A stretch of 64,000 nucleotides of DNA, from contig NZ_FQUT01000004.1 in NCBI RefSeq assembly GCF_900129245.1, forward strand, positions 1-64,000, read 5' to 3'. Origin of the DNA: Chryseobacterium arachidis. Lineage in GTDB: Bacteria; Bacteroidota; Bacteroidia; Flavobacteriales; Weeksellaceae. Below, piece after piece: positions 8,833-17,099 of the stretch. The position numbers and the translations under genes are program-made. The notes under the pieces are model-generated. The model saw only the letters and a list, made by a program, of their open reading frames with translations. It ran no database searches and was not told the DNA's origin. Positions within the stretch are counted from its first letter, which is position 1. Each line of letters opens with the position of its first letter.

Positions 8833-8863
8833 GCGGAGCTTGATTTTCAGGCTCCGCTTTTTT
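8833..8863 (+). terminator. rpoD terminator
   Basis: GCGGAGC (8833-8839) pairs with GCTCCGC (8851-8857) and is followed by six T residues. Confidence 0.9.
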
Positions 8864-8874
8864 ATTTTTATCCA

Positions 8875-9309
8875 ATGAATAATTTATATTTTTTCATTGG
8901 AGGATTTGTCCTCTTGTGGATTGCGATTAATACTGTAATTTATTTTTTCTTGAAATATAAACGAAGGCTTTTCTTTGAATATATAAAGGATAGAAAATAT
9001 ATCTTACTTCCTAATATAGAAACTGAAATTGAAGGATATTCTAAATTTGGATCAAAAATAAGCTATAGAAAAGCTGATATTATATTTTTGGAGGATAATG
9101 TTTTTCTCTGTACATTTAATAAACCCATTATTCAACTTACAAAAAATCAGGATTTTTTTCCAAGCATCTATTGCAGATATACCTATGATTCAAAAATAAA
9201 AATAAAAAACAGACTCCAAATAAAAAACTCAGATGGAAGCTTGAAAATATATCTAAATTTTAAAAATAAAAATTTTGATCTGGAACGCTATTTAAATGAA
9301 TCAGAATAA
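8875..9309 (+). CDS. Small membrane protein of unknown function
   Basis: 144 residues. One strong transmembrane helix at the N-terminus (about 4-27, FFIGGFVLLWIAINTVIYFF) is followed by basic residues (KYKRR), then a Lys-rich soluble domain of about 115 residues with a predicted beta-strand character. I do not recognise the family. It begins just after the rpoD terminator and no separate promoter is evident. It is 37 nt ahead of the interrupted oxygenase gene and has the same low GC, so it may belong to that accessory cluster. Confidence 0.55.
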   Translation: MNNLYFFIGGFVLLWIAINTVIYFFLKYKRRLFFEYIKDRKYILLPNIETEIEGYSKFGSKISYRKADIIFLEDNVFLCTFNKPIIQLTKNQDFFPSIYCRYTYDSKIKIKNRLQIKNSDGSLKIYLNFKNKNFDLERYLNESE

Positions 9310-9346
9310 TTTTTTTTAAACTATCTTCAAATCCTTAATTAAAAAA

Positions 9347-9976
9347 ATGAATACCCTACACGAAAACAAAATTTCTAAAGATAAAAATGTTCTTATCATT
9401 TTAAACAAGAGTCTGGAAATCAATTCGGAATTACAATATTTAATTGACAATTTCTGTGGATCTATTCTTTATGATTTCAGTGATAATTTAAAAAATAAGA
9501 AAATTTACATTTGCGGAGATATTAGCTTATTAAATGAAACGCCTCATTTCATTAATATTATAAAAGAATTTTCAGTTAATCATGAGAAATTTAATTCAGA
9601 AAATTCTAAGATTGTAGGTTTAGGTGAGGTTCCAATTATAGTCAGTAATGCAGGAGTTTATTATAGAAAACTGTTTTTTGGCGGAAATAATTTTGATAAG
9701 ATTAAATCCGAACATGACTTTCAAGAGCTTACAGAATCCAACAAAGAAAGTAAAGCTTTAAGAAAAGGAATTTATCTAAGCAAAGTGACGAAAGAAACAA
9801 CTGAAAATGGCAATGAAGCTTTTCATTATAATCTTTTGAGATGTTCAAGCAATTTGACTGGTCCAACGGATAATTTTCGTGAAACGGATATTCAAATCAT
9901 TAATCTTTTGAATGAATGTGTACAAGATACTTTCGAATACCTAGCGGATTTGAATCATGCATTGGTACAGATATAA
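9347..9976 (+). CDS. N-terminal fragment of the interrupted oxygenase
   Basis: 209 residues up to the premature TAA. It contains the variable N-terminal region and the start of the oxygenase core (LLRCSSNLTGPTDNF, then NECVQDTFEYLADLNHALVQI), but no iron ligand. It is listed separately because a gene caller would report it as a stand-alone hypothetical protein. Confidence 0.5.
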   Translation: MNTLHENKISKDKNVLIILNKSLEINSELQYLIDNFCGSILYDFSDNLKNKKIYICGDISLLNETPHFINIIKEFSVNHEKFNSENSKIVGLGEVPIIVSNAGVYYRKLFFGGNNFDKIKSEHDFQELTESNKESKALRKGIYLSKVTKETTENGNEAFHYNLLRCSSNLTGPTDNFRETDIQIINLLNECVQDTFEYLADLNHALVQI

Positions 9977-10054
9977 GAAAATAAGAGGAAAAATTCTGAT
10001 TCTGAAAGGGAAGCAAAAGCTAAAATCAAAGCACACTCCGACAAGACGAAAGAT

Positions 10055-10567
10055 ATGCCAAAAGAAGGTCTGATCGCGTTTTGTACATTCTATGATAATT
10101 CGAATTCTGAGCAGTTAAAACCTTCACAAATAGATAGGTTTGATGTCTGTTATAAGCAGACAAGTGCATTGACAAGACTTCATTTTAAATTAAAGAAAAA
10201 CGCTGAAGATAATTCTTTGGAAAAAGCATTCAGTATAACTTTATATCCAAATTCTGCATTTATTATCCCTTTGTCTACCAATAGATTATATACTCATGAA
10301 ATCAGGCCATCCGCTTTGGGCGTTGAGCAAATTCCGATAAGAATGGGTTATGTTGTACGTTGTTCAAATCTTGAAGCCATGCACATTGATAATCAAACGT
10401 ATATCAAAGAAAATGACAATTATATCAAGCTGGAGAAAATGACTCCAGAATTGCAGGAAGAACTGCGAAATTCTTACTATGAAGAAAATATGTCTGAAAA
10501 AGTAGTTGAATACGGAAAAATCCATTTCAGTATGAATTCAGGAGATTATGAAAAACCCATTTTTTAA
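10055..10567 (+). CDS. C-terminal fragment of the interrupted oxygenase
   Basis: 170 residues from the first ATG after the premature stop. It keeps the distal His (THEI) and the Arg (VVRCS) but lacks the HSD motif at 10034-10042, which is upstream of this ATG. There is no ATG, GTG or TTG in frame between the stop and HSD. As a separate protein it would be catalytically dead. Confidence 0.45.
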   Translation: MPKEGLIAFCTFYDNSNSEQLKPSQIDRFDVCYKQTSALTRLHFKLKKNAEDNSLEKAFSITLYPNSAFIIPLSTNRLYTHEIRPSALGVEQIPIRMGYVVRCSNLEAMHIDNQTYIKENDNYIKLEKMTPELQEELRNSYYEENMSEKVVEYGKIHFSMNSGDYEKPIF

Positions 10568-10570
10568 GTG

Positions 10571-11365
10571 ATGAATAATTCAGGATTTTATCAGCTTCAA
10601 CTTTCTTTTAAAGAAAATTTGTTCAAGGATTTGTTCAATTCCACAGAATTTGAAATCAGCGGAAAAGGCAGATTGGGAAATCATCTCGTAAAAATGGATG
10701 ATGGAAATATTGCAGTGGTGAGAACGACAACAAGATATACAATTCCGGCAACTGTTTTTTCTCCTATCCATGATTCTTTGATTAATAGCATAAACGAAAA
10801 AATATCGACTGAAAATATTACTTTACCTGAACAGAATTTTAATAATGCTTTGATTGAAGTTTACGATTCTTCGTATTCAAAAATGAATTTTCATTCCGAC
10901 CAAGCACTGGATTTGGATGAAAAATCCTGTATTGCTCTTTTCTCGTGTTATGAAAATCCCGATGAATTGGAAGAATTTCATTTGAGAAAATTGGTTGTGA
11001 AAGATAAAACAAATGAAGAGGAATTTGAAATTGTGTTAAATCACAATTCTGTCGTTTTATTTTCGGTAGAAACCAATAGAAAATTTCAGCATAAAATTAT
11101 TCTTGATTCCAAACAAAATCCGAAGCCGTTAACGGATAATAAATGGTTGGGAATAACATTCAGAACTTCAAAAACATGTATCCAGTTTAAAAATGACATA
11201 CCCTATTTTTCAACAGGAGAATTGTTTACATTAGCTGATAAAGAGCAGGAATCGGATTTTTTTAAACTGAGAGGTCAGGAAAACAGATCGTTGGATTTTG
11301 CGTACCCAGATTTATCATATACCATAAGTCCGGCTGATCTTATGATACCAAAAAGCAAAAAATGA
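10571..11365 (+). CDS. 2-oxoglutarate/Fe(II)-dependent oxygenase (intact paralogue)
   Basis: 264 residues. It shows the catalytic set of Fe(II)/2-oxoglutarate dioxygenases: H108-x-D110 in FHSDQ, distal H174 in KFQHKI and R198 in TFRTSK, in the order and spacing expected for an AlkB-like or prolyl-hydroxylase-like jelly roll. It is a tandem paralogue of the interrupted gene upstream (matching NNALIEVYD, TNRKFQH and WLGITFR positions). The frame opens with a GTG at 10568, but the ATG at 10571, 3 nt after the upstream stop, is preferred. Its ATGA overlaps the lipoprotein gene downstream, implying co-translation. The substrate (protein, nucleic acid or small molecule) cannot be inferred. Confidence 0.7.
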   Translation: MNNSGFYQLQLSFKENLFKDLFNSTEFEISGKGRLGNHLVKMDDGNIAVVRTTTRYTIPATVFSPIHDSLINSINEKISTENITLPEQNFNNALIEVYDSSYSKMNFHSDQALDLDEKSCIALFSCYENPDELEEFHLRKLVVKDKTNEEEFEIVLNHNSVVLFSVETNRKFQHKIILDSKQNPKPLTDNKWLGITFRTSKTCIQFKNDIPYFSTGELFTLADKEQESDFFKLRGQENRSLDFAYPDLSYTISPADLMIPKSKK

Positions 11366-11370
11366 TAGCC

Positions 11371-11973
11371 ATGAAAAAAATATTTCTCACTTCCACTCTA
11401 TTTCTACTGATTATTTCTTGTGGAGAAAACAAATCGGAAAACAGACCTATTGTGGAAAATGCAGTTGATAATTCAGAATCTTCCATAAGTTCAATTAAAA
11501 ACAGAAAATTATATGCTCGTGAAAGCAATATGGTTGAACAGATCTACGCTGAAATAATGAAAAATAATAAAAATCTCCAGAACTTGGATCGTAAATTTAT
11601 TCAAACTACCGAAGAATCTGAAAAAGTAACTTCTCAATACGATCATATCATCTATAAAAATGAAAATTATTATAACGATGCTCAACAATTGACAAGAACA
11701 ATTACTGATTCCATTTTGAAAAAAGAAATTGAGAATGAAATTAAAGTAAGTTCTGAAAAATATAATCTAAAAATAAAACGTATCAAAGATTTAATTGTTC
11801 AGGTTGATAAAAATAGGATGAAGCTGAACGATCAATATACATTTTTCAAAGTCAGAAAAACTCTTCCTGAAATCGAAAAATACCAAAAAGCCCATCCTTT
11901 AAAAACAGATAGTTTAGAGAATTTTATCAGAAAGCAAAATCAATTACTAATCGAATTGAAAAATCTGAAATAA
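11371..11973 (+). CDS. Lipoprotein with coiled-coil region, unknown function
   Basis: 200 residues from the ATG at 11371 (203 from an alternative ATG at 11362 that overlaps the preceding stop as ATGA). A lipoprotein signal peptide MKKIFLTSTLFLLIISC ends at the lipobox Cys. The rest is charged and mostly alpha-helical, with a long Glu/Lys-rich stretch (about 60-150) likely to be coiled coil. It is presumably anchored in the inner or outer membrane facing the periplasm. Translational coupling to the oxygenase suggests one operon, but a functional link is not shown. The family is not recognised. Confidence 0.65.
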   Translation: MKKIFLTSTLFLLIISCGENKSENRPIVENAVDNSESSISSIKNRKLYARESNMVEQIYAEIMKNNKNLQNLDRKFIQTTEESEKVTSQYDHIIYKNENYYNDAQQLTRTITDSILKKEIENEIKVSSEKYNLKIKRIKDLIVQVDKNRMKLNDQYTFFKVRKTLPEIEKYQKAHPLKTDSLENFIRKQNQLLIELKNLK

Positions 11974-11979
11974 ATTTCT

Positions 11980-12038
11980 GCCACGAATGCACGAATATTT
12001 TTCAGTTGTTTGTTAAAAAACATTCGGATATTCTTGGC
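11980..12038. repeat. Degenerate intergenic palindrome
   Basis: GCCACGAATGCACGAAT at the left is matched in inverted form by ATTCGGATATTCTTGGC at the right, with several mismatches. It resembles three other decayed palindromes in spacers here (13181, 21115, 53529). Confidence 0.45.
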
Positions 12039-12054
12039 ATTTAAAAATTAATAA

Positions 12055-13176
12055 ATGAATAAAATCTCAATCATCGGAGGCGGAATTGGAGGTTTAACTT
12101 TAGGAAATATTCTGAAGCAACATCATTTGGATTTTACCATTTACGAATCAGCGCCCGAAATAAAACCTGTAGGATCCGGAATTATGATGGCAATCAATGC
12201 GATGCAGATTTTTGATCAATTAGATTTAAAAGAGAAAATCGAACTGGCGGGAAATAAAATTCACGGAATTTCAATAACAGATGAAAAGCTGAAACTTATT
12301 TCCAAAACCAATGTTCTCGCACTTGAAAAGAAATACAATTCCTGCAATGTAGCCATTCACAGAGCGGAACTGCAAAGGATTCTGGCAGAAAATATAGGCT
12401 TTGAAAATATTAAGCTCAACCATTCTCTGACTACCATTAAAAAAGAAGAAGAAAACTACACTCTGAACTTTGAAAACGGAGACGAAGTTAAAAGTGAAAT
12501 TGTTTTCGGAGCAGACGGAATTCATTCAAAAATAAGAAATCAGATTTTCGGAGCCGGTATGATACGCAATACGCAGCAACTTTGCTGGCGGGGATTAACT
12601 GAGTTTGATTTACCGGAAAATTTTCATCATGAAGCTATTGAAACCTGGGGAAAAGGAAAACGTTTTGGTTTCGTAAGAATGACTGCTAGAAAAATATATT
12701 GGTATGCAGTCATTAATAAAGGAAAATACAAACGTTATCATAGTTTAGCTGAAAATTTTTATGGTTTTCATCCATTAATTCTTGAAATTATTGATTCAAC
12801 TCTACAAGAAAATATTTTTCTAAATGACATCATTGATTTGTCTCCTATCCCAAAATGGCATACTAAAAATCTTTGTTTAATCGGTGACGCAGCGCACGCC
12901 ACAACTCCTAATCTGGGACAAGGTGCCTGTCAGGCGATTGAAGACGCTTATATTATTGGTAAGTTGCTGGAAAACGACAGAAACTTTAATCATATTTTTG
13001 AAAAATTTCAACAGATAAGAAGAAAGAAGGTTGATCATGTTGTGAAGACGAGTTGGAAGATCGGTCAGATTTCTCAATGGGGAAAAGGAAATTCTTTGCG
13101 AAATTTCATGTTCAGATTAATTCCTGAAAAAGTAAATCAGAAAATGGTTGAAAAAGTTATTCGTTTGGAAATATAA
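12055..13176 (+). CDS. FAD-dependent monooxygenase (PF01494-type)
   Basis: 373 residues, an aromatic-ring-hydroxylase-type flavoprotein. The N-terminal Rossmann motif GGGIGG (about 8-13) binds FAD, GADGIHSKIR (about 152-161) is the DG motif, and GDAAHATTPNLGQGACQAIEDA (split here as GDAAHATTPN and GQGACQAIEDA, about 277-300) is the GD motif binding FAD ribityl and phosphate. It would use NAD(P)H and O2 to hydroxylate an unknown small substrate in the cytosol. It stands alone between two decayed palindromes. It lacks the recognisable sequence of Tet(X), so a resistance role is not supported. Confidence 0.85.
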   Translation: MNKISIIGGGIGGLTLGNILKQHHLDFTIYESAPEIKPVGSGIMMAINAMQIFDQLDLKEKIELAGNKIHGISITDEKLKLISKTNVLALEKKYNSCNVAIHRAELQRILAENIGFENIKLNHSLTTIKKEEENYTLNFENGDEVKSEIVFGADGIHSKIRNQIFGAGMIRNTQQLCWRGLTEFDLPENFHHEAIETWGKGKRFGFVRMTARKIYWYAVINKGKYKRYHSLAENFYGFHPLILEIIDSTLQENIFLNDIIDLSPIPKWHTKNLCLIGDAAHATTPNLGQGACQAIEDAYIIGKLLENDRNFNHIFEKFQQIRRKKVDHVVKTSWKIGQISQWGKGNSLRNFMFRLIPEKVNQKMVEKVIRLEI

Positions 13177-13180
13177 ATAC

Positions 13181-13245
13181 TTCCCACGGATTTCACAGAT
13201 CTTCATAGATATTTACTTCAAATCTGCGTAATTTGCAAAATCATC
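13181..13245. repeat. Degenerate intergenic palindrome
   Basis: TTCCCACGGATTTCACAGA... and ...AATCTGCGTAATTTGC form an imperfect inverted repeat of the (CACGGATTT)/(AATCTGCG) type common between flavobacterial genes. Confidence 0.4.
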
Positions 13246-13261
13246 AAGATAAAAATAAAAA

Positions 13262-13282
13262 AGGAACTCAAATTGAGTTCCT
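13262..13282 (-). terminator. Terminator of the multicopper oxidase gene
   Basis: A 9-bp perfect stem AGGAACTCA/TGAGTTCCT (13262-13270 with 13274-13282) is followed on the minus strand by a T run. Confidence 0.85.
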
Positions 13283-13287
13283 AAGTT

Positions 13288-16104
13288 TTAATAAGTCAAA
13301 GTAATTCCTGCCCCCCAGCCCATTTCATTATCATAATTTCCGGAAACTGACAAATATTTATGTAAAATATAACGCAATCCCGTATTGAATTCTCCATCAG
13401 AATTCACCGTAAAATTGCCTCTCAGTCTACGGGAAAGAGGAATATCTTCTCTGCTGAATTCCAATAAAACTTTTCCGTTTTGATCAATACTTGCATCGGC
13501 AGTAATCAACATGGGCAGAACATACTGTGCCCCGACAATGAAAGCAGCTTTAGTTTTTGAGGCTTTTTGCTGTCCGAACCAGGTTTTCTTTCCATGAAAA
13601 TCCATTCCCATATCTTCCGCCATTTGTCGTTCCATCATTTCATGGTTTTTCTGAATTCTGAAACCTGCATAAGGCAATGCCCACTGGAATTTTCCTAAGA
13701 ATCTTCCAACTTTAAAATTTCCATCAAAATGATTGACATCCCAATTCGAATGAAACTCATTCAGGTTTGCCCATCTCGGCCCGAACATCGTCATCGTCTC
13801 AGCATGCAGCTTATTACTATTGATATCAAGCATTGCCATCGAGCTGATCATTCTGTTGTCTTTCAAAAAGTTTTTCCAGGCTAACTTTCTGTTCGGCAGC
13901 TGAGGATTCGGTCTTGAGTTTTCATAGCTGAAAATTCTTCCCATTCCTGCCATCATGTGATACAGAATATGGCAGTGGAAAAACCAGTCGCCATCCTGAT
14001 TAGCAGCAAATTCAATAGTATTCGTTTCCATCGGCATAATATCAACCACATTTTTCAGCGGTGAATATTCTCCTTTAGAATTAATCAATCTAAAATCATG
14101 ACCATGAAGGTGCATCGGATGGCGCATCATCGAATTATTATACATCGTAATCCGCAGAATCTCCCCTTTTTTAACCAAAATTTTATCCGTTTCTGTAACC
14201 GTTTTATTATCCAGCGTCCACAGATAATGGTTCATGTTACCTTCTAATCTGAAGTTTAATTCACGAACATTTTCCGTTGGAAGAATCGTTTTTTCAGGAG
14301 ATTTTAAAATATTGTAAGACAATCTTTTAATCGATTTTTCCTCACCCATATTCATTTCGGAATGATTGGAATGGTCTTCTTCTTTTTCTTTTTCTTTCGT
14401 CTTAATTCCCATCATTTCGTTCATGTGTTTCATTGTCATTTTTCTTTGGCTTTCAGGAAGTTCAGGGTACATGACTTCATTCATATCCATCATCTGATTA
14501 CTCATCGTCATGTTCATCGGCTTCATATTTCCGCTCATTTCCATCATTCCGTTCATCATTTTCATGCCTTCAAAAAGCTTTAATCTGGGTAAATTTGGAG
14601 CTTCAACTTTTTCACCTGAGCCTAACCAAAGCGAAGCGTGACCAATCCTGTCTTCCGAAGTAGCTCGGAATTCAAAACTTTTATTTTCAGGAATTGTGAC
14701 TTCAATATCGTAGGTTTCAGAAACCCCGACAATAAGACGGTCAACTTCCACAGGGACAACATCATTCCCGTCATTACCGACAACTCTTATTTTTCCGCCT
14801 CCGAAATTCAGCCAGAAATAAGTTGATGAGCCTCCATTTGCGACTCGTAGCCGAACTTTATCTCCCGCTTTTAATTGAGAATATTCGGAACTTGGCTGAC
14901 CGTTGATGAGAAATTTATCGTAATAAACGTCGCTCACGTCCATGGCTTCCATTCTTTTCCATTCATTAAGAGCTTTTGTACCGAAATTTCCGGACTTTAT
15001 CGCTTCCCAATAACTTTGTACTGCATTTTTTTTGATGGCATACCAATCTGTATTGGCCATGTGAAGCCTTCTTGCAATCTGCATTGGATTTTCATCGCTC
15101 CAGTCACCTAACAAAACGGGAATTTCTTTGGTGTAATTCACTTTTGGCTCGCCATCTCTTTTATTAAAAACCAAAATTCCGTTCATTCCGATCTGTTCCT
15201 GCAAACTTTCATGAGAGTGATACCAATATGTTCCGTTTTGAGAAATTTTGAATTTATATAAATGTGTTTCTCCGGGTTTTACAGGTTTTGTCGTTAAATA
15301 CGGAACTCCATCATGTTCGTTTGGTAAAATCACACCATGCCAATGAAAACCTGTATTTTCTTTCAGCATATTGTGAAGATAAATTTCTGCGGTATCTCCT
15401 TCTGTAAAATATAAAGTCGGAGCCTGTAATTTTCCGTTAACAGCAATTGCACGACGGTTTTTACCTGTAAAATTGACGATCGTATCTTTTACATATAAAT
15501 CATAACGAACCGCTTTTCCGCCGAAACTTACTTTTCCATTTTCTGAATTTCTCTTTAAAACAGAACTTTTTGATTCTGGTTCAGATTGATTCTGGATTTT
15601 AGAATTATTCTCAACTTCCACCAAATCCATTCCACATTTCGGGCATTTTCCGGGTTGATCGGAAGTCACTTCCGGATGCATGGGACAAGTATATTTTCGT
15701 GGTTGAAACTGACTTTGAGGTTTAGGATGAGATTTTGATACCGTTACATCTTTATTTTTAGAATTTGAAGCAGACGTAGCAATAATCGCTTTTTCATCTT
15801 TTTTCACCTTTTTGACATCATTCTTTTTCTCAATCTCAATCTTAACCTTAGCCTTATTAACCTTATTTTTTATTTCTTTCGATCTTATCTCCGCTTTCTG
15901 TATAGATTTCACATCCGGTTTCGCTACAACATTTGATTTTATGATAACCGTTTTTTTCCTCAAGGTCATCCCACATTTCGGGCAATCGCCCGGTTTTGAG
16001 GAAACCACTTCAGGATCCATCGGACACGTAAAATAGGTTTTTGTAGTTTGTGAAAAACTTAAAACAGAGAATAGAAGCATCAGAAATATTATTAGCTTTT
16101 TCAT
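13288..16104 (-). CDS. Multicopper oxidase fused to heavy-metal-binding and CopB-like domains
   Basis: 938 residues, about 300 longer than a usual CopA-type oxidase. In order: a signal peptide (1-19); a first heavy-metal-binding domain (24-49, TCPMDPEVVSS and CPKCGM); a Lys-rich linker; a second copy (138-163, TCPMHPEV and CPKCGM); a three-cupredoxin oxidase (about 200-735) with all four copper motifs HWHG (254-257), YHSH (295-298), HPMHLHG (662-668) and HCHILYHMMAGM (710-721); a Met/His-rich insert (513-586) for copper binding; and a C-terminal domain (about 740-938) with a beta-rich GLRYILHKY...GITLTY end resembling the CopB outer-membrane copper protein. It probably oxidises and sequesters Cu(I) in the periplasm. 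Upstream lie DUF3347 and HYC_CC_PP genes, both metal-linked. Confidence 0.85.
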   Translation of the reverse strand: MKKLIIFLMLLFSVLSFSQTTKTYFTCPMDPEVVSSKPGDCPKCGMTLRKKTVIIKSNVVAKPDVKSIQKAEIRSKEIKNKVNKAKVKIEIEKKNDVKKVKKDEKAIIATSASNSKNKDVTVSKSHPKPQSQFQPRKYTCPMHPEVTSDQPGKCPKCGMDLVEVENNSKIQNQSEPESKSSVLKRNSENGKVSFGGKAVRYDLYVKDTIVNFTGKNRRAIAVNGKLQAPTLYFTEGDTAEIYLHNMLKENTGFHWHGVILPNEHDGVPYLTTKPVKPGETHLYKFKISQNGTYWYHSHESLQEQIGMNGILVFNKRDGEPKVNYTKEIPVLLGDWSDENPMQIARRLHMANTDWYAIKKNAVQSYWEAIKSGNFGTKALNEWKRMEAMDVSDVYYDKFLINGQPSSEYSQLKAGDKVRLRVANGGSSTYFWLNFGGGKIRVVGNDGNDVVPVEVDRLIVGVSETYDIEVTIPENKSFEFRATSEDRIGHASLWLGSGEKVEAPNLPRLKLFEGMKMMNGMMEMSGNMKPMNMTMSNQMMDMNEVMYPELPESQRKMTMKHMNEMMGIKTKEKEKEEDHSNHSEMNMGEEKSIKRLSYNILKSPEKTILPTENVRELNFRLEGNMNHYLWTLDNKTVTETDKILVKKGEILRITMYNNSMMRHPMHLHGHDFRLINSKGEYSPLKNVVDIMPMETNTIEFAANQDGDWFFHCHILYHMMAGMGRIFSYENSRPNPQLPNRKLAWKNFLKDNRMISSMAMLDINSNKLHAETMTMFGPRWANLNEFHSNWDVNHFDGNFKVGRFLGKFQWALPYAGFRIQKNHEMMERQMAEDMGMDFHGKKTWFGQQKASKTKAAFIVGAQYVLPMLITADASIDQNGKVLLEFSREDIPLSRRLRGNFTVNSDGEFNTGLRYILHKYLSVSGNYDNEMGWGAGITLTY

Positions 16105-16181
16105 AATATTTCGAAGTTTTTTAAAGTTGTATAACCAGAATTTTAATGCTTTACATATTGAATTTGTCTAAACTCTTTTGA

Positions 16182-16258
16182 AGCTGTTTCCCGCTTTCCA
16201 CTATATCTTTTGTTCCGCTTTGCTACACAAAAGGATGCCGTTGCAATCGGGGCTAGGG
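16182..16258 (+). repeat. 77-bp intergenic element, copy A
   Basis: It begins AGCTGTTTCCCGCTTTCCA and ends TTGCAATCGGGGCTAGGG, with an internal hairpin ATCTTTTGT/ACAAAAGGAT. An inverted copy with the same ends lies at 20034-20101. No coding potential is seen. Confidence 0.75.
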
Positions 16259-16382
16259 TTTTTGTCATTCATTAAAACATTTGGAAACTTCTATAACGCT
16301 TGTCATTATAGAAATCTAAATCTTTCCATAATGTTTCTAATCCAAGCTATACAACTTAATATTTTAAAATAAGATATAATTA

Positions 16383-16856
16383 TTATTTGATTGTAGATTT
16401 CACGTTTCCACAAGAAAGCATAGATTTTCCGTAGTAAGGATTCACGATTTTAGATTCGTCGCTCAGCCAGCTTCCGTCTGCCATCGGGCAATACTGAACG
16501 TAAATCGGGTTTTCGGATAGCTTAAATTGTTTCGTTAGAGCAATCATATTATCAGAAAGGTTGAAAAAAGTTTCTCTTTGTGCATTAATCGTTCTCGCTT
16601 CGGAAATAGCTGTCGCATCTTTTCTGAGAATATTTAAATTTCCTTCTGAAACCTGCTTATAATCAATTGCAGATGCCGTTTTGATGAATTCCGCAGCCGC
16701 TTTTGAAGTCTTATCTGCATCATCCGAGGTCAACGCTGATTTTATTGCAATATAGTTTTGATACAGTTTGGTAACCTGAGCATCTTTTTTAGACTGCGCT
16801 GAAATTGAAATAATTGAAAATAAAGAGAATACTGCTGTGATGATATATTTTTTCAT
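16383..16856 (-). CDS. DUF3347-domain secreted protein (metal-associated)
   Basis: 157 residues with a signal peptide ending SISAQ. The body is helical, and the C-terminus carries the DUF3347 signature YCPMADGSWLS followed by NPYYGKSMLSCG, whose Cys and Met residues suggest metal binding. The same motif occurs at the C-terminus of some CusB-like efflux proteins. It is periplasmic. It lies 278 bp upstream of the multicopper oxidase on the same strand, with repeat element copy A between them, so co-transcription is uncertain. A metallochaperone role in copper handling is inferred from family context. Confidence 0.8.
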   Translation of the reverse strand: MKKYIITAVFSLFSIISISAQSKKDAQVTKLYQNYIAIKSALTSDDADKTSKAAAEFIKTASAIDYKQVSEGNLNILRKDATAISEARTINAQRETFFNLSDNMIALTKQFKLSENPIYVQYCPMADGSWLSDESKIVNPYYGKSMLSCGNVKSTIK

Positions 16857-16904
16857 TGTTTTAAATTTTAGAATTAATTTTATTGATTATCGACAGTCCT
16901 AATT

Positions 16905-16972
16905 TTAACGCAAAGAACTCAAAGATTTTCTTGAAATGATTGAAAATATTTTTCGTTCGCAAAGGCGTTTTA
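16905..16972. repeat. Degenerate intergenic palindrome (CGCAAAG type)
   Basis: TTAACGCAAAGAACTCAAAG at the left and TTCGCAAAGGCGTTTTA at the right form an imperfect palindrome of a type also hinted at near 54632. The rest of the 16857-17099 spacer holds nothing recognisable. Confidence 0.35.
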
Positions 16973-17099
16973 CTCAGCAAAGAATATTACATTTCTTCTT
17001 ATGGCTGGTTTTTAGGTTAGTCAAATTTTTAATTGTATCGCATAAAGCGACGAGGCGTGTCGTTTGTAATAATTTTAAAATCAAAACGACTGACAAATT

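Larger units (their letters stand above)
9347..10567 (+). pseudogene. 2-oxoglutarate/Fe(II) oxygenase gene interrupted by an in-frame TAA
   Basis: One continuous reading frame of 407 codons broken only by a TAA at codon 210 (9974-9976). Reading through, the protein has the whole double-stranded beta-helix oxygenase signature: iron ligands H230 and D232 in AHSD, H317 in YTHEI and 2-oxoglutarate Arg R338. The HxD pair lies between the stop and the next ATG (10055), so neither half can be a complete enzyme. The adjacent paralogue at 10571 has NNALIEVYD where this gene reads NHALVQI-stop-E, so the stop replaces a Tyr codon (TAT or TAC to TAA, one base). Readthrough, a sequencing error or a recent nonsense mutation are the options. 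Confidence 0.7.

Noticed and set aside
12055..13176. Possible Tet(X)-type tetracycline-inactivating enzyme
   Set aside because: Only the general FAD-monooxygenase motifs match; the sequence between them does not resemble Tet(X).
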